DNA from: Brevibacillus invocatus
GTDB lineage: Bacteria > Bacillota > Bacilli > Brevibacillales > Brevibacillaceae
DNA: 64,000 bases
Assembly (NCBI RefSeq): GCF_003710915.1
Contig: NZ_RHHR01000015.1
Span: 1-64,000 of the forward strand
Direction: 5' to 3'
Part shown: positions 55,272 through 63,863 of the stretch, in pieces
Layout: every line of letters starts with the position of its first letter
Position numbering within the stretch: the first letter of the stretch is position 1
Program-made: the position numbers and the translations under genes
The notes under the pieces: generated by a model
What the model saw: only the letters and a program-made list of their open reading frames with translations
Databases searched by the model: none
Told to the model about the DNA's origin: nothing

Positions 55272-56582
55272 ATGGCATGTACAGGTAAATGGCGTCACAT
55301 TCTGAGCGGCTTGGTCCTGACCTTGTCGCTTTGCGGCTGTTCATTGGGATCAGCTGTAACAGGCTCAGCATCGGGAATTCCAAGCATGCCACAGACGACA
55401 CAAGAATTAATTGGTGCCGAGCCGGGTCCATTGTCTGGCACACATTTTTATCAGGAAAACTACCCGCATCGGGCACAGATCGCGAAAGTTCTGGATCAAT
55501 TGCCCCCGATCATCGACGGAATGGACTCCTCGATCGCAGACGTATACTGGGGACAGCTGCTGACGTTGTTTGCAGAAGACTATCTGACTCCACAAATGGT
55601 CGTGGATCGCTGGCGAATGGCTTCCTTTGGCAGCCCGGATGTGGGCGATGCCCGTTTTTACTTTCGCGAGAATTTTAATGTGCAAATCATTCTGGACGCG
55701 AGCGGCAGCATGAAGGAGAAAATCGGCGACAAGACCAAAATGGAGCTGGCGAAGGAAGCAATCAAGGAATTCGCAGAGGCTCTCCCACAGGAAGCCAAGA
55801 TCTCGCTGCGCGTATACGGGCACAGGGGCAGTGGAGCTGAAGCTGACAAACAGCTTTCTTGTTCCAGCAGCGATCTGGTGTACCAGCTGCAATCGTACGA
55901 TGCGAAGAAGCTGGACAGTGCCCTGAAGCAGTTCGAGCCCAATGGCTGGACCTCTATCGCCCATTCTCTGCGGATGGCGCAGCAGGACATGTCTGCTTTT
56001 CACGCCGATAAAAACACCAATGTCATCTATCTGGTCAGCGACGGTATCGAGACCTGCGATGGAGATCCGGTAGCAGTCGCGAAGGAACTCTCGCAATCTG
56101 ACATCATGCCGTTGTTGAACGTGATCGGTTTTGATGTAAATGCAGAGGGTCAGAAGCAGCTAAAAGAAATCGCCACCGCTTCGGAGGGCTTGTACGCCAA
56201 CGTGACCAATCGAGAGCAGTTCAAACAGGAGCTGGAACGGGCGCGTGAGATTGCTCTCAAATGGGAGCAGTGGAAAAAAGACGCCTTGAGTGAAGCGGAT
56301 GCCGTCCTGATTGACCGCAAGAAGTGGATTGATGCTTATGATCGGGACTGGTACGAGAAAAACTGGCGTGAGAGCTTGAATATTGGGGCAGCCATCGACT
56401 ATCTGGTTGCGACTGGGAAATTGGGTGCCGAGGCTCGCGAGTATCTGGTCGCGAAGCGGCAAGCCAGAGAATCGTTGGTCACACAGTCCAAGGATGAGCT
56501 GGTGCATTATCTGGTCAATCTGACGACGCAGACGTACAGTGAGATGCGTGTGGAGATTGAGGAAAAGTATAGCGGGGGATGA
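55272..56582 (+). CDS. von Willebrand A lipoprotein, copy 2
   Basis: 436 residues. Lipobox LCGC (Cys23) and a vWA domain with MIDAS DASGSM (Asp142), RVYGHRGSG, NGWTSIAHSLRMAQQDMSAF and YLVSDGIETCDGDP. Shares the pre-domain segment FAEDYxxP..SFGSPxxxDxRFxF with copy 1, so they are true paralogues, but lacks the long linker. Last gene of the second Tad unit. Confidence 0.85.
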   Translation: MACTGKWRHILSGLVLTLSLCGCSLGSAVTGSASGIPSMPQTTQELIGAEPGPLSGTHFYQENYPHRAQIAKVLDQLPPIIDGMDSSIADVYWGQLLTLFAEDYLTPQMVVDRWRMASFGSPDVGDARFYFRENFNVQIILDASGSMKEKIGDKTKMELAKEAIKEFAEALPQEAKISLRVYGHRGSGAEADKQLSCSSSDLVYQLQSYDAKKLDSALKQFEPNGWTSIAHSLRMAQQDMSAFHADKNTNVIYLVSDGIETCDGDPVAVAKELSQSDIMPLLNVIGFDVNAEGQKQLKEIATASEGLYANVTNREQFKQELERAREIALKWEQWKKDALSEADAVLIDRKKWIDAYDRDWYEKNWRESLNIGAAIDYLVATGKLGAEAREYLVAKRQARESLVTQSKDELVHYLVNLTTQTYSEMRVEIEEKYSGG

Positions 56583-56672
56583 CGACTTCCTATGCAGCAC
56601 CATACAGATAAAGGATTTTACCTCGTATAGAAAGAAAGAGTGGGTATGCGCTCGAAGCGAGGAGGATGGAAG

Positions 56673-57458
56673 ATGAATGTGAAGGATTTGAACCATGCCA
56701 TTCAAACGTATGTCAGAACCGATACGTTCCCGGTCGGAATCAAGATCGTAAAAGCAGAAGCCGATTTGCCGGAAAAGACAAAACGACCCATGCGCGATCT
56801 CGGCTATCCGATCACGATCTGTCAGGCAGTGAGCTTTTCCCGCCGCTATGGCTGGAGCATAGCCATGAACGGATCAGATTTGTCCTGTCCGATCGCACAA
56901 GTAGCGTTTGGCTACGAGCCTGTGCTGCCTTTTTATTCGGAAGGCCATCTTGCCTGCGGCATGTATACCGATACCTTGGAAGCGGGGCAGCTGAGTGAGC
57001 AGGATGTTCCTAAATTCTCACAGGAGGAGAGCGGATACTACGTCTCCTATCCGCTGGAACGCGCTTCGGTAGATCCGGATGTCGTCGTGATTTACGGAAA
57101 TTCAGCCCAGGTGATGCGGCTGGTGGCAGGCATGCTGTACAAACGAGGTGGTTCTATTCCTTCGACGTTTTCCAGTCGAGCAGACTGTGCGGATATTGCG
57201 ATTAAGCCTCTACAGACAGGAGAGCCACAGGTCATCGTGCCCTGTTACGGGGACAGGTTGTTTGCCCAGACACAAGACCATGAGATGGCGTTCAGCTTTC
57301 ATTACAGAGATGCAGAGGAACTGGTAGCGGGGCTTGCGGGTACCCAAAAAGGCGGTGTTCGCTATCCGATCCCTTCCTATCTTCGCTATCAGGCGGAGTT
57401 CCCACCGACTTATCAGAAATTGAGTAACATGTTTGCTGAGAAAGAGGAAGATTCCTGA
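56673..57458 (+). CDS. DUF169 family protein
   Basis: 261 residues. FPVGIKIVKAEADLPEKTKRPMRDLGYPITICQAVSFSRRYGWSIAMNGSDLSCPIAQVAFGYE is a clear DUF169 N terminus with conserved Cys residues. Role unknown; relatives have been linked to iron-sulphur or heme-type chemistry only by context. ATG 56673 behind GAGGAGG; an in-frame ATG at 56643 lies upstream of it. The 3' end forms a terminator. Confidence 0.88.
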   Translation: MNVKDLNHAIQTYVRTDTFPVGIKIVKAEADLPEKTKRPMRDLGYPITICQAVSFSRRYGWSIAMNGSDLSCPIAQVAFGYEPVLPFYSEGHLACGMYTDTLEAGQLSEQDVPKFSQEESGYYVSYPLERASVDPDVVVIYGNSAQVMRLVAGMLYKRGGSIPSTFSSRADCADIAIKPLQTGEPQVIVPCYGDRLFAQTQDHEMAFSFHYRDAEELVAGLAGTQKGGVRYPIPSYLRYQAEFPPTYQKLSNMFAEKEEDS

Positions 57459-57488
57459 CGTGTATAGACGTCAGGATTTTATTTTTAG
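57454..57488 (+). terminator. Terminator overlapping the DUF169 stop codon
   Basis: CCTGACGT (57454-57461) pairs with ACGTCAGG (57468-57475), then a T-rich tail. The stop TGA lies inside the first arm. Confidence 0.82.
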
Positions 57489-57568
57489 TTACTTGAAAGT
57501 TCAGACAAATACTCGTATGATAAGAGAAATATCGATAAAAAAAATCTTATCGAGAGAGGGAAAAAAAG

Positions 57569-58459
57569 ATGAAAAAAGCGCTCGTTATCGGTGGAACGCA
57601 GTTCTTTGGAAAACGTTTGGTGAAAAATCTGATCGACAGCGGCTGGAATGTCACAATAGCGACGAGAGGTAGGGCCTCAGATCCTTTTGGTGACAATGTT
57701 CAGAGATTGATCATCGACCGGGAGGACAAGCAATCTCTGGAAGCAGCATTTGAAGTAGAAGACCTGTTTTATGATTGCGTGTTCGATCAATCCTGCTATT
57801 CGCCCCAGGAAGTAAAAGACGTACTCGATGTTTTGAATGGCAGGATCGGTCACTATGTGTTTACCTCCACGATGTCTGTTTACGATTACGGTACCTTCAA
57901 GCAGGAAACAGAGTACGATCCGTATCGCTATCCAATCGAGCTGAAGTCACGCCGAGAGTATTCCGGGATCCCTGGGTACAAGGAGGCGAAGAGGCAATCG
58001 GAAGCAGTATTGTTCCAGCTTGGAAATCTTCCAGCTACTGCCATTCGCTTTCCGCTTGTTGTCGGGGATGACGATTATACCGGGCGCTTTCAATTTCACG
58101 TGGACAGGGTAAAAGCTGGGGAACCGATCGGTTTTGCCAATCCGGAAGATCGCCTCGGCTACATCACATCCGAGGATGCAGCAAGATTCCTTCAGTTTGC
58201 CGCGGAAGAAAAACTGCAGGGACCGTACAACCCAGGATGTGCAGGCGACCTTTCGCTTCAGGAGCTGGTCGATCGGATCGCTGCTGCATCCAACACAGAA
58301 GCGATTGTCATCACCCCGACGGAAAAGGAATCCACTTCCCCATATAATGTGGGAGGGTCGCTCTCTCCCGATGTGAGCAAGGCTGAGGCTGCCGGTTTTG
58401 AATTCCGCAGGCTGGATGACGTCTTGGATGAATGGATTGGACATTACCTGCAGAAATAG
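57569..58459 (+). CDS. NAD-dependent epimerase/dehydratase (extended SDR)
   Basis: 296 residues. Rossmann motif KALVIGGTQFFGKRLVKNLI at the N terminus (GGTQFFG form), active-site Ser/Tyr region STMSVYDYG..GYKEAKRQSE (Tyr-x-x-x-Lys as YKEAK), then the substrate domain. Resembles a group of atypical SDR proteins that act on unknown metabolites. Ribosome site GAGAGGG. Confidence 0.88.
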   Translation: MKKALVIGGTQFFGKRLVKNLIDSGWNVTIATRGRASDPFGDNVQRLIIDREDKQSLEAAFEVEDLFYDCVFDQSCYSPQEVKDVLDVLNGRIGHYVFTSTMSVYDYGTFKQETEYDPYRYPIELKSRREYSGIPGYKEAKRQSEAVLFQLGNLPATAIRFPLVVGDDDYTGRFQFHVDRVKAGEPIGFANPEDRLGYITSEDAARFLQFAAEEKLQGPYNPGCAGDLSLQELVDRIAAASNTEAIVITPTEKESTSPYNVGGSLSPDVSKAEAAGFEFRRLDDVLDEWIGHYLQK

Positions 58460-58487
58460 GTCATTCACATATTCGATGTATCCATAC

Positions 58488-58532
58488 AGGCCGGTCGAGA
58501 CACGAACAAGTGTCAGATCGGCTTTCTTTTTT
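58488..58532 (+). terminator. Terminator after the SDR gene
   Basis: AGGCCGGTC (58488-58496) pairs with GATCGGCTT, inner GACAC/GTGTC, then TTTCTTTTTT. Confidence 0.88.
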
Positions 58533-58646
58533 GCGAATGCCTGAAAAACATGTCATAAAATGAAGGATTATGTAAGGAGATCGAGAAATTCTTACTATAT
58601 AGATGATTTTTCCAGTCATAATGAGTCGAAGAGAGGGACGAGGCTG

Positions 58647-60380
58647 TTGCGGTTACGTATAAATACTTGGTTGATCGTGGTTTGTTTCCTGTTGTTGTTC
58701 ATGCCGCCATCGTTTGCGCAAGCTGCTACCCACGTTGAGGTAGCGGTAGACCAATTAAATATTCGCAGTGCTCCCAACACAACATCCCAAATCATCGGAA
58801 CTGTCGGCAAACCTACACGACTTCCGATCCTTACCCAGCAAAACGGCTGGTCACAAGTGAAGCTGACGAATGGGAAGACGGGCTGGGTCATCAATAAATA
58901 TGTCAAGATGATTGAAGTTCCGCGGATCATCTATGTAAAAAGCACGGTAGACATGCTGAATGTACGGGCTGAGCCGAATGCAAATGCCCAAATATTGCAG
59001 ATCATCGACCAAAACGGTGTCTATTTGCAATTGAAAAAACAAGAAAATTGGGTGCAAATCAAGCTGTCTGACCAAGTGAGCGGCTGGGTGAATGCACGTT
59101 ATATGGTCGAAACAGCAGCGCCAGCACCCGCACCTGCTCCCACACCCACTCCTGCACCGGTGCAAACACAAACACCTCTGGACCCGATTGCTGTACCCAC
59201 TATACCGGTAAATCCGCCGCCTCCTCTGCCCGCAGGGGATGGACAAGCTGTTGGTACCATTGTGCTGCAAGAAGGGCTTGAAATTTTCTCCCAGCCCGAT
59301 TTTTTGAGCCATGTCATCGGCCAGCTGCAAGGCGGTGTAGTGATCAATCAATACGGATATGCAGACGGCTGGTACAAGATCAGCTTTAATGGAACCTATG
59401 CCTATATTTATAAGCCTATCATCCAGGAAGCTCCGGATCAGGGTCAGGTAATCGACACGCCTGTGGCCCCGGTCCCCGATACAGGAGTTGGTCAAGCAGA
59501 AGCGATGATACGCGTGAAAAATGCCGATACCAATCTGCGCAGTGGTCCCGGAACCGAGCATGCGGTTGTCGGTATCGCTCAACCTGGGCAAACCTACCCG
59601 ATCGTACAAAACGCAGGAGACTGGTATATGATTCGGCTCCCGGATCAATCCACGGCCTATGTAGCGGGGTGGATCGTCGATCAGATCCTGCCAGCTGGAA
59701 GTCAGCCAGGCGGATACAATCATGGCATGGTCGGAAACGAGACCGTCTATATTTACCATACCCATAACCGCGAGTCATGGCGGAATGTTGCGAGCCAGAC
59801 CCAGGGAAGCTCTGTGGACGATCCCGTCATCAACATTACGCTGGTCGGGAAGCGATTGGGTGAGCTGCTGCAGCAAAGAGGCATTCAGGCGATGGTGAAT
59901 CAGGATGATTTTGCTAAGAAGCTGGCTGAGCAAAAGAAAAGCTTCGCAATGTCCTATACGGAATCGTACAAAGCGGTGGTGGCGGCAACCAACACAAGCC
60001 CGCATCTGAAGTATCTCTTTGATATTCATCGGGACAGTGATGAGCCACGCAGCAAGGTAGCCCATACCTTGAACGGAAAGACTTACGCGCGCGTCATGTT
60101 TGTGATCGGGACAGCCCATCCGACCTATCAGGAAAACAAGAAGCTGGCAGAAAGCCTGCACGCCAGACTGGAAGCTGCATACCCTGGCTTGTCGCGTGGC
60201 GTCATTCTGAAGGGCGCGAACGAAGGAAACGGTGTGTACAATCAATCCGTTCACGAGGGAAGCTTGCTCCTGGAATTTGGCGGTACGAACAATACGCTGG
60301 AAGAATGCTACAATACCGCAGAAGCATTTGCGGAAGTGTTGACCACGTATATTATGGAATCGCAAATCGTGTTTAAATAA
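58647..60380 (+). CDS. Cell-wall hydrolase with four SH3 domains and a SpoIIP domain
   Basis: 577 residues. Signal peptide LRINTWLIVVCFLLLFMPPSFAQA, then bacterial SH3 domains 1 and 2 (about 31-150), a Pro/Thr/Ala-rich linker (about 155-190), SH3 domains 3 and 4 (about 200-350) and a C-terminal SpoIIP-type amidase/endopeptidase domain. The last has VYIYHTHNRESW, FDIHRDSDEPRS, GVYNQSVHEGSLLLEFGGTNNTLEE. TTG 58647 is proposed because it puts the signal peptide at the N terminus; the frame is open upstream to ATG 58560, which has no ribosome site. Likely acts in peptidoglycan turnover or sporulation. Confidence 0.88.
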   Translation: MRLRINTWLIVVCFLLLFMPPSFAQAATHVEVAVDQLNIRSAPNTTSQIIGTVGKPTRLPILTQQNGWSQVKLTNGKTGWVINKYVKMIEVPRIIYVKSTVDMLNVRAEPNANAQILQIIDQNGVYLQLKKQENWVQIKLSDQVSGWVNARYMVETAAPAPAPAPTPTPAPVQTQTPLDPIAVPTIPVNPPPPLPAGDGQAVGTIVLQEGLEIFSQPDFLSHVIGQLQGGVVINQYGYADGWYKISFNGTYAYIYKPIIQEAPDQGQVIDTPVAPVPDTGVGQAEAMIRVKNADTNLRSGPGTEHAVVGIAQPGQTYPIVQNAGDWYMIRLPDQSTAYVAGWIVDQILPAGSQPGGYNHGMVGNETVYIYHTHNRESWRNVASQTQGSSVDDPVINITLVGKRLGELLQQRGIQAMVNQDDFAKKLAEQKKSFAMSYTESYKAVVAATNTSPHLKYLFDIHRDSDEPRSKVAHTLNGKTYARVMFVIGTAHPTYQENKKLAESLHARLEAAYPGLSRGVILKGANEGNGVYNQSVHEGSLLLEFGGTNNTLEECYNTAEAFAEVLTTYIMESQIVFK

Positions 60381-60428
60381 ATGCAAAAAGGCAGCCGCTG
60401 GGGTTCTCCCTGGGCTGCCTTTTGCATT
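60381..60428. terminator. Symmetrical bidirectional terminator
   Basis: ATGCAAAA(A)GGCAGCC on the left pairs with GGCTGCCTTTTGCAT on the right around a GGGG/CCC inner stem. It serves the convergent SpoIIP-domain and aminopeptidase genes. Confidence 0.92.
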
Positions 60429-60442
60429 TTCAGCGTTGTCCT

Positions 60443-61558
60443 TTACACCAGATTCTCCGGGTTCAAGCCTTCCAGCTCTGGCAAAACAAAGCGTCCGTCT
60501 TTACGAATCAGGACGTCATCGAACCAGATTTCTCCGCCGCCGTACTCAGGACGCTGGATTTGCACCAGATCCCAGTGAACCGAAGAGCGGTTGCCGTTGT
60601 CTGCTACGTTGTAGGCATTGCCTGGCGTGAAGTGGAAGCTGCCGGCGATCTTTTCATCGAACAAAATATCCAGCATCGGGTGCAGGATGTAAGGATTGAA
60701 GCCAATCGCGAACTCCCCTATGTAGCGCGAGCCTTCGTCTGTATCGAGGATATCGTTGAGCGCTTTGGTATTGGAGCTGGTCGCTTCGACGATTTTTCCT
60801 TCCTTGAATGTGAATTGCACATCGGTAAAGGAAGTGCCGTTATAGTTGGTTGCTGCGTTGTAGAAAATGGTTCCTTCTACAGAGTCACGTACCGGAGCGG
60901 TATACACTTCACCATCCGGGATGTTTCGTTTCCCGTCACATTTTACAGCGCCAATCCCTTTGATCGAGAATCGCAGATCCGTTTTCGGGCCGACGATGCG
61001 GACGCGGTCTGTGCGATCCATCAGTTCTTTGAGCGGCGTCATGGCTCTGGACATTTTGGCGTAGTCCAGATTGCAGACGGAGAAGTAGAAATCCTCGAAG
61101 CGCTCCAGGCTCATGTTGGACAGCTGTGCCATCGATTTGTTCGGATAACGCAGAACAACCCAGCGCTTGTTGGCTACGCGTTCATTCGTATGTACCTTTT
61201 GATACAGAACGCGGGCGTAGATACCCATCTTGTCTTCAGGCACATCAGCCAGCTCATTGATGTTTTCATAAGCGCGAATCGCGATGTAGGCATCCATGTC
61301 TTTCATCCGGTCGTATTCGTATTTTGCCATCAACGCCATATGCTCTTCGCTTGTTCCTTCATATAAAACGCGCAGTACTTCCTGGTCCTTCAGTGTAACA
61401 AGTGGGAGCGCTCCCACGGCAAAAGCTTCGCGGACGAGAGCTCGTACCATCTCAGGCTGAAGTCCTGTATTTTCGATGAGCAGCTTTTCTCCCTTTTGCA
61501 GGTTAAGCGAGTAACGAATAAGACGGCTCGCCAGTTCGTTGATCCGTGGATCCGCCAT
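60443..61558 (-). CDS. Aminopeptidase, M29 family (AmpS/PepS)
   Basis: 371 residues, thermophilic-type metallo-aminopeptidase. DPRINELASRLIRYSLNLQKGEKLLIENTG, metal-site residues around RNIPDGEVYTAPVRDSVEGTIFYN, GEFAIGFNP and SVHWDLVQIQ are typical of the M29 family. Releases N-terminal residues from peptides in the cytosol. Start behind AAGGGG. Length is slightly shorter than the ~410 of AmpS. Confidence 0.93.
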   Translation of the reverse strand: MADPRINELASRLIRYSLNLQKGEKLLIENTGLQPEMVRALVREAFAVGALPLVTLKDQEVLRVLYEGTSEEHMALMAKYEYDRMKDMDAYIAIRAYENINELADVPEDKMGIYARVLYQKVHTNERVANKRWVVLRYPNKSMAQLSNMSLERFEDFYFSVCNLDYAKMSRAMTPLKELMDRTDRVRIVGPKTDLRFSIKGIGAVKCDGKRNIPDGEVYTAPVRDSVEGTIFYNAATNYNGTSFTDVQFTFKEGKIVEATSSNTKALNDILDTDEGSRYIGEFAIGFNPYILHPMLDILFDEKIAGSFHFTPGNAYNVADNGNRSSVHWDLVQIQRPEYGGGEIWFDDVLIRKDGRFVLPELEGLNPENLV

Positions 61559-61666
61559 AGCTTGACAACCCCTTAAGTAAAAATTTTTTTACTAATCATA
61601 TTATCGCACAAATCATCCAAAACATGCCATAGCCAGGTTAGCGAATCCTTTCCTTGCTGTCCATTT

Positions 61667-62866
61667 CTACAGGCAAGCCTCGTAGATAGAAACGATCTCT
61701 GCCGCATTCAGTTTGTGAGAGCTAGGCAAGTATCCCACACCTCGACCGCCGATTTGAACAGCTTCTTCAGCCATACGTGGAAGTGCATCGCGGGTCACGC
61801 CGAAATCGGACAGGCGCTCCGTGATTCCCATCCGTTCGTACCACTGCCGCACTGCTTCGATGGTTGCTCGCGCGCAAGCTTGATCGTCTGCGATATCGAT
61901 GCCAAAGCAGTTTCGTCCCATGCGAGCGAGTCGCTCCGGCCGATCGGCCAAGATGATCTGCTCGAAATAAGGAAGAGAAAGAATGGCGAGTCCTCTGCCA
62001 TGCGCCATGTCATAAATACCGCTCAATGGATGCTCGATGCCGTGCAGAGGCATGCTGGCACCACGGCCAGCGAGGGCAAACGGGCTAATCCCGAGTGTGC
62101 TGGCCCAAAGCAAGGTGGCACGCGCTTCCGCATGATCCGGCTGCTGGATGGCTTTCAGGGAATGCTCGACGACCAGACGGATCAAGCTTTCGGAAATGCC
62201 GTCCTGCACGTGGGTTCCACTGGCGCTGATCAGATAGCTCTCAAATATATGGGAGAAAATATCGGCACTCGCTTCGGCTGTAATGCGTGCTGGAACGGTA
62301 AAAGTAAGCTCCGGGTCGAGGATGGCGATTTTCGGGAAGAGGGCAGGACCGTTGAAGGAAGATTTCTCGTGTGTCTCCCAATGCGTCAACACGCTGATGG
62401 CGTTGGCTTCGGACCCGGTAGCGGCGACGGTCGGAACGGTTATTAGCGGGAGAGCGCTTTGGACAGGGACCAGCTCCTTGGCGGTACCGAGCGGATTGCC
62501 GCGCATGTAATCGTAGATCGGCCGCCCCGAAAGTGCGGCTGCAGCAATGGCTTTGGAAGCATCCATGACCGAACCGCCGCCAACGGCCAGCACAAAATCA
62601 CAACCATGCTCACGTGCAAGGGCTGCTCCGGCATCTACGGTAGTCGTACGTGGATTTGGTTCAATTTTATCAAAAAGAATAGCCTCGATATTCGCCGCTT
62701 CCAATAGAGCCTGAACACGGGCCAAAAGACCAGTCCGCTTGGCTGCGTTTCCCCCGGTAACGAGCAGGGGCTTGCAGCCTAGGGTTTTCGCTCTCTCGCC
62801 CAATTGATTGATTTCCCCAATGCCAAAAAAGATTTGCGTCGGAAAAGAGACCTCAAACGACAACAT
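61667..62866 (-). CDS. Iron-containing alcohol dehydrogenase
   Basis: 399 residues, group III NAD(P)-dependent dehydrogenase. NAD region VGGGSVMDASKAIAAAAL, ITVPTVAATGSEANAISVLT and the metal-binding helices SADIFSHIFESYL and LHGIEHPLSGIYDMAHGRGLAIL are all present; a His in the usual metal set is kept. ATG behind AAGGAA is preferred to GTG 62884. Substrate not known; aldehyde or short alcohol turnover is usual. Confidence 0.92.
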   Translation of the reverse strand: MLSFEVSFPTQIFFGIGEINQLGERAKTLGCKPLLVTGGNAAKRTGLLARVQALLEAANIEAILFDKIEPNPRTTTVDAGAALAREHGCDFVLAVGGGSVMDASKAIAAAALSGRPIYDYMRGNPLGTAKELVPVQSALPLITVPTVAATGSEANAISVLTHWETHEKSSFNGPALFPKIAILDPELTFTVPARITAEASADIFSHIFESYLISASGTHVQDGISESLIRLVVEHSLKAIQQPDHAEARATLLWASTLGISPFALAGRGASMPLHGIEHPLSGIYDMAHGRGLAILSLPYFEQIILADRPERLARMGRNCFGIDIADDQACARATIEAVRQWYERMGITERLSDFGVTRDALPRMAEEAVQIGGRGVGYLPSSHKLNAAEIVSIYEACL

Positions 62867-63014
62867 CTGGATTCCTTCTTTCACTGTAGGTTATACAACG
62901 TTAGTTTATCACAAATAGTAGAAAGGAGCGGAAATCAGAGAAGTTCATTGTAGGACGAAAGTGGCATCGATCCCGAATGTTTAAGCAAATGTTAAGATGA
63001 ATTACATATAATTC

Positions 63015-63079
63015 CCGAACATTTGTCGAAGTTCGTTAACGGAGTTTTCGTTGATAAATGCGTATGATTATGTTTTAAT
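63015..63079 (+). promoter_or_regulatory. Promoter and PurR-box-like elements of purC
   Basis: TTGATA (63051-63056), 17 bases, TTTAAT (63074-63079). Upstream CCGAACATT (63015-63023) matches a PurR box and AAGTTCGTTAA (63029-63039) is a second, inverted one, but the spacing differs from purE. No purine riboswitch core is visible in 62885-63143, although the transcript leader is short. Confidence 0.45.
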
Positions 63080-63143
63080 GTATTTGAATCGTTCGTAAAT
63101 TAATCACAACTCAACCTTTTTACTTGGGAAGGTGGCTCCTGCG

Positions 63144-63863
63144 GTGGAAAAACAAGAACAACTATACGAAGGTAAGGCGAAGCGTATTTATCGGACTTCT
63201 GTATCTGATCAATACTGGGTGGAGTACAAAGACGACGCCACAGCATTTAACGGAGAAAAACGGGCTCAAATCACCGGAAAAGGTGAGCTGAACAATCGGA
63301 TTACTGCCATCTTTTTCACGATGCTCAAAGAGCGCGGCATTGACAACCATTTTATCCGCCTGTTGTCAGCGACAGAACAAGTTGTACGTAAAGTAGAGAT
63401 CATTCCATTAGAGGTTGTTGTCCGCAACATCGCCGCAGGTTCCTTGGCGAAGCGATTGGGAATGGCAGAAGGCACCGTCTTGCCGCAACCGGTTGTTGAG
63501 TTCTACTACAAGGATGACGCCTTGGGCGATCCGCTGGTCAATGCTTCCCACATCAAGGTGCTGGGCATTGCGAGTGAAGAGGATCAGGCGACACTCGAAC
63601 GCATGGGTCTTGAAGTCAATGAAGTGCTTCGTCCCTACTTGCGCGAACGAAATATTACCCTGGTCGATTTTAAATTGGAATTTGGAAGAACGCCGGAGGG
63701 AGACATTCTCCTCGCCGATGAAATATCACCGGATACATGCCGGTTCTGGGATTCTGTAACGAATGAAAAGCTGGATAAAGACCGCTTCCGCAGAGATTTG
63801 GGCAATGTAGAGGAAGCGTACCAAGAAATGCTGAAACGATTGGGAGGAGATGTACATGTTTAA
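63144..63863 (+). CDS. purC: SAICAR synthetase
   Basis: 239 residues. Joins CAIR and aspartate with ATP to give [15 protein letters not shown] at the N terminus, [42 protein letters not shown] and [31 protein letters not shown] are family hallmarks. GTG 63144 behind GGGAAGGTGG is chosen; GTG 63132 lies inside that site. Its stop overlaps the purS start by eight bases. Confidence 0.96.
   Translation: MEKQEQLYEGKAKRIYRTSVSDQYWVEYKDDATAFNGEKRAQITGKGELNNRITAIFFTMLKERGIDNHFIRLLSATEQVVRKVEIIPLEVVVRNIAAGSLAKRLGMAEGTVLPQPVVEFYYKDDALGDPLVNASHIKVLGIASEEDQATLERMGLEVNEVLRPYLRERNITLVDFKLEFGRTPEGDILLADEISPDTCRFWDSVTNEKLDKDRFRRDLGNVEEAYQEMLKRLGGDVHV

Noticed and set aside
60422-61366. 314-residue plus-strand open frame
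   Set aside because: Opposite the M29 aminopeptidase gene, which carries the family motifs; the frame begins in a terminator.
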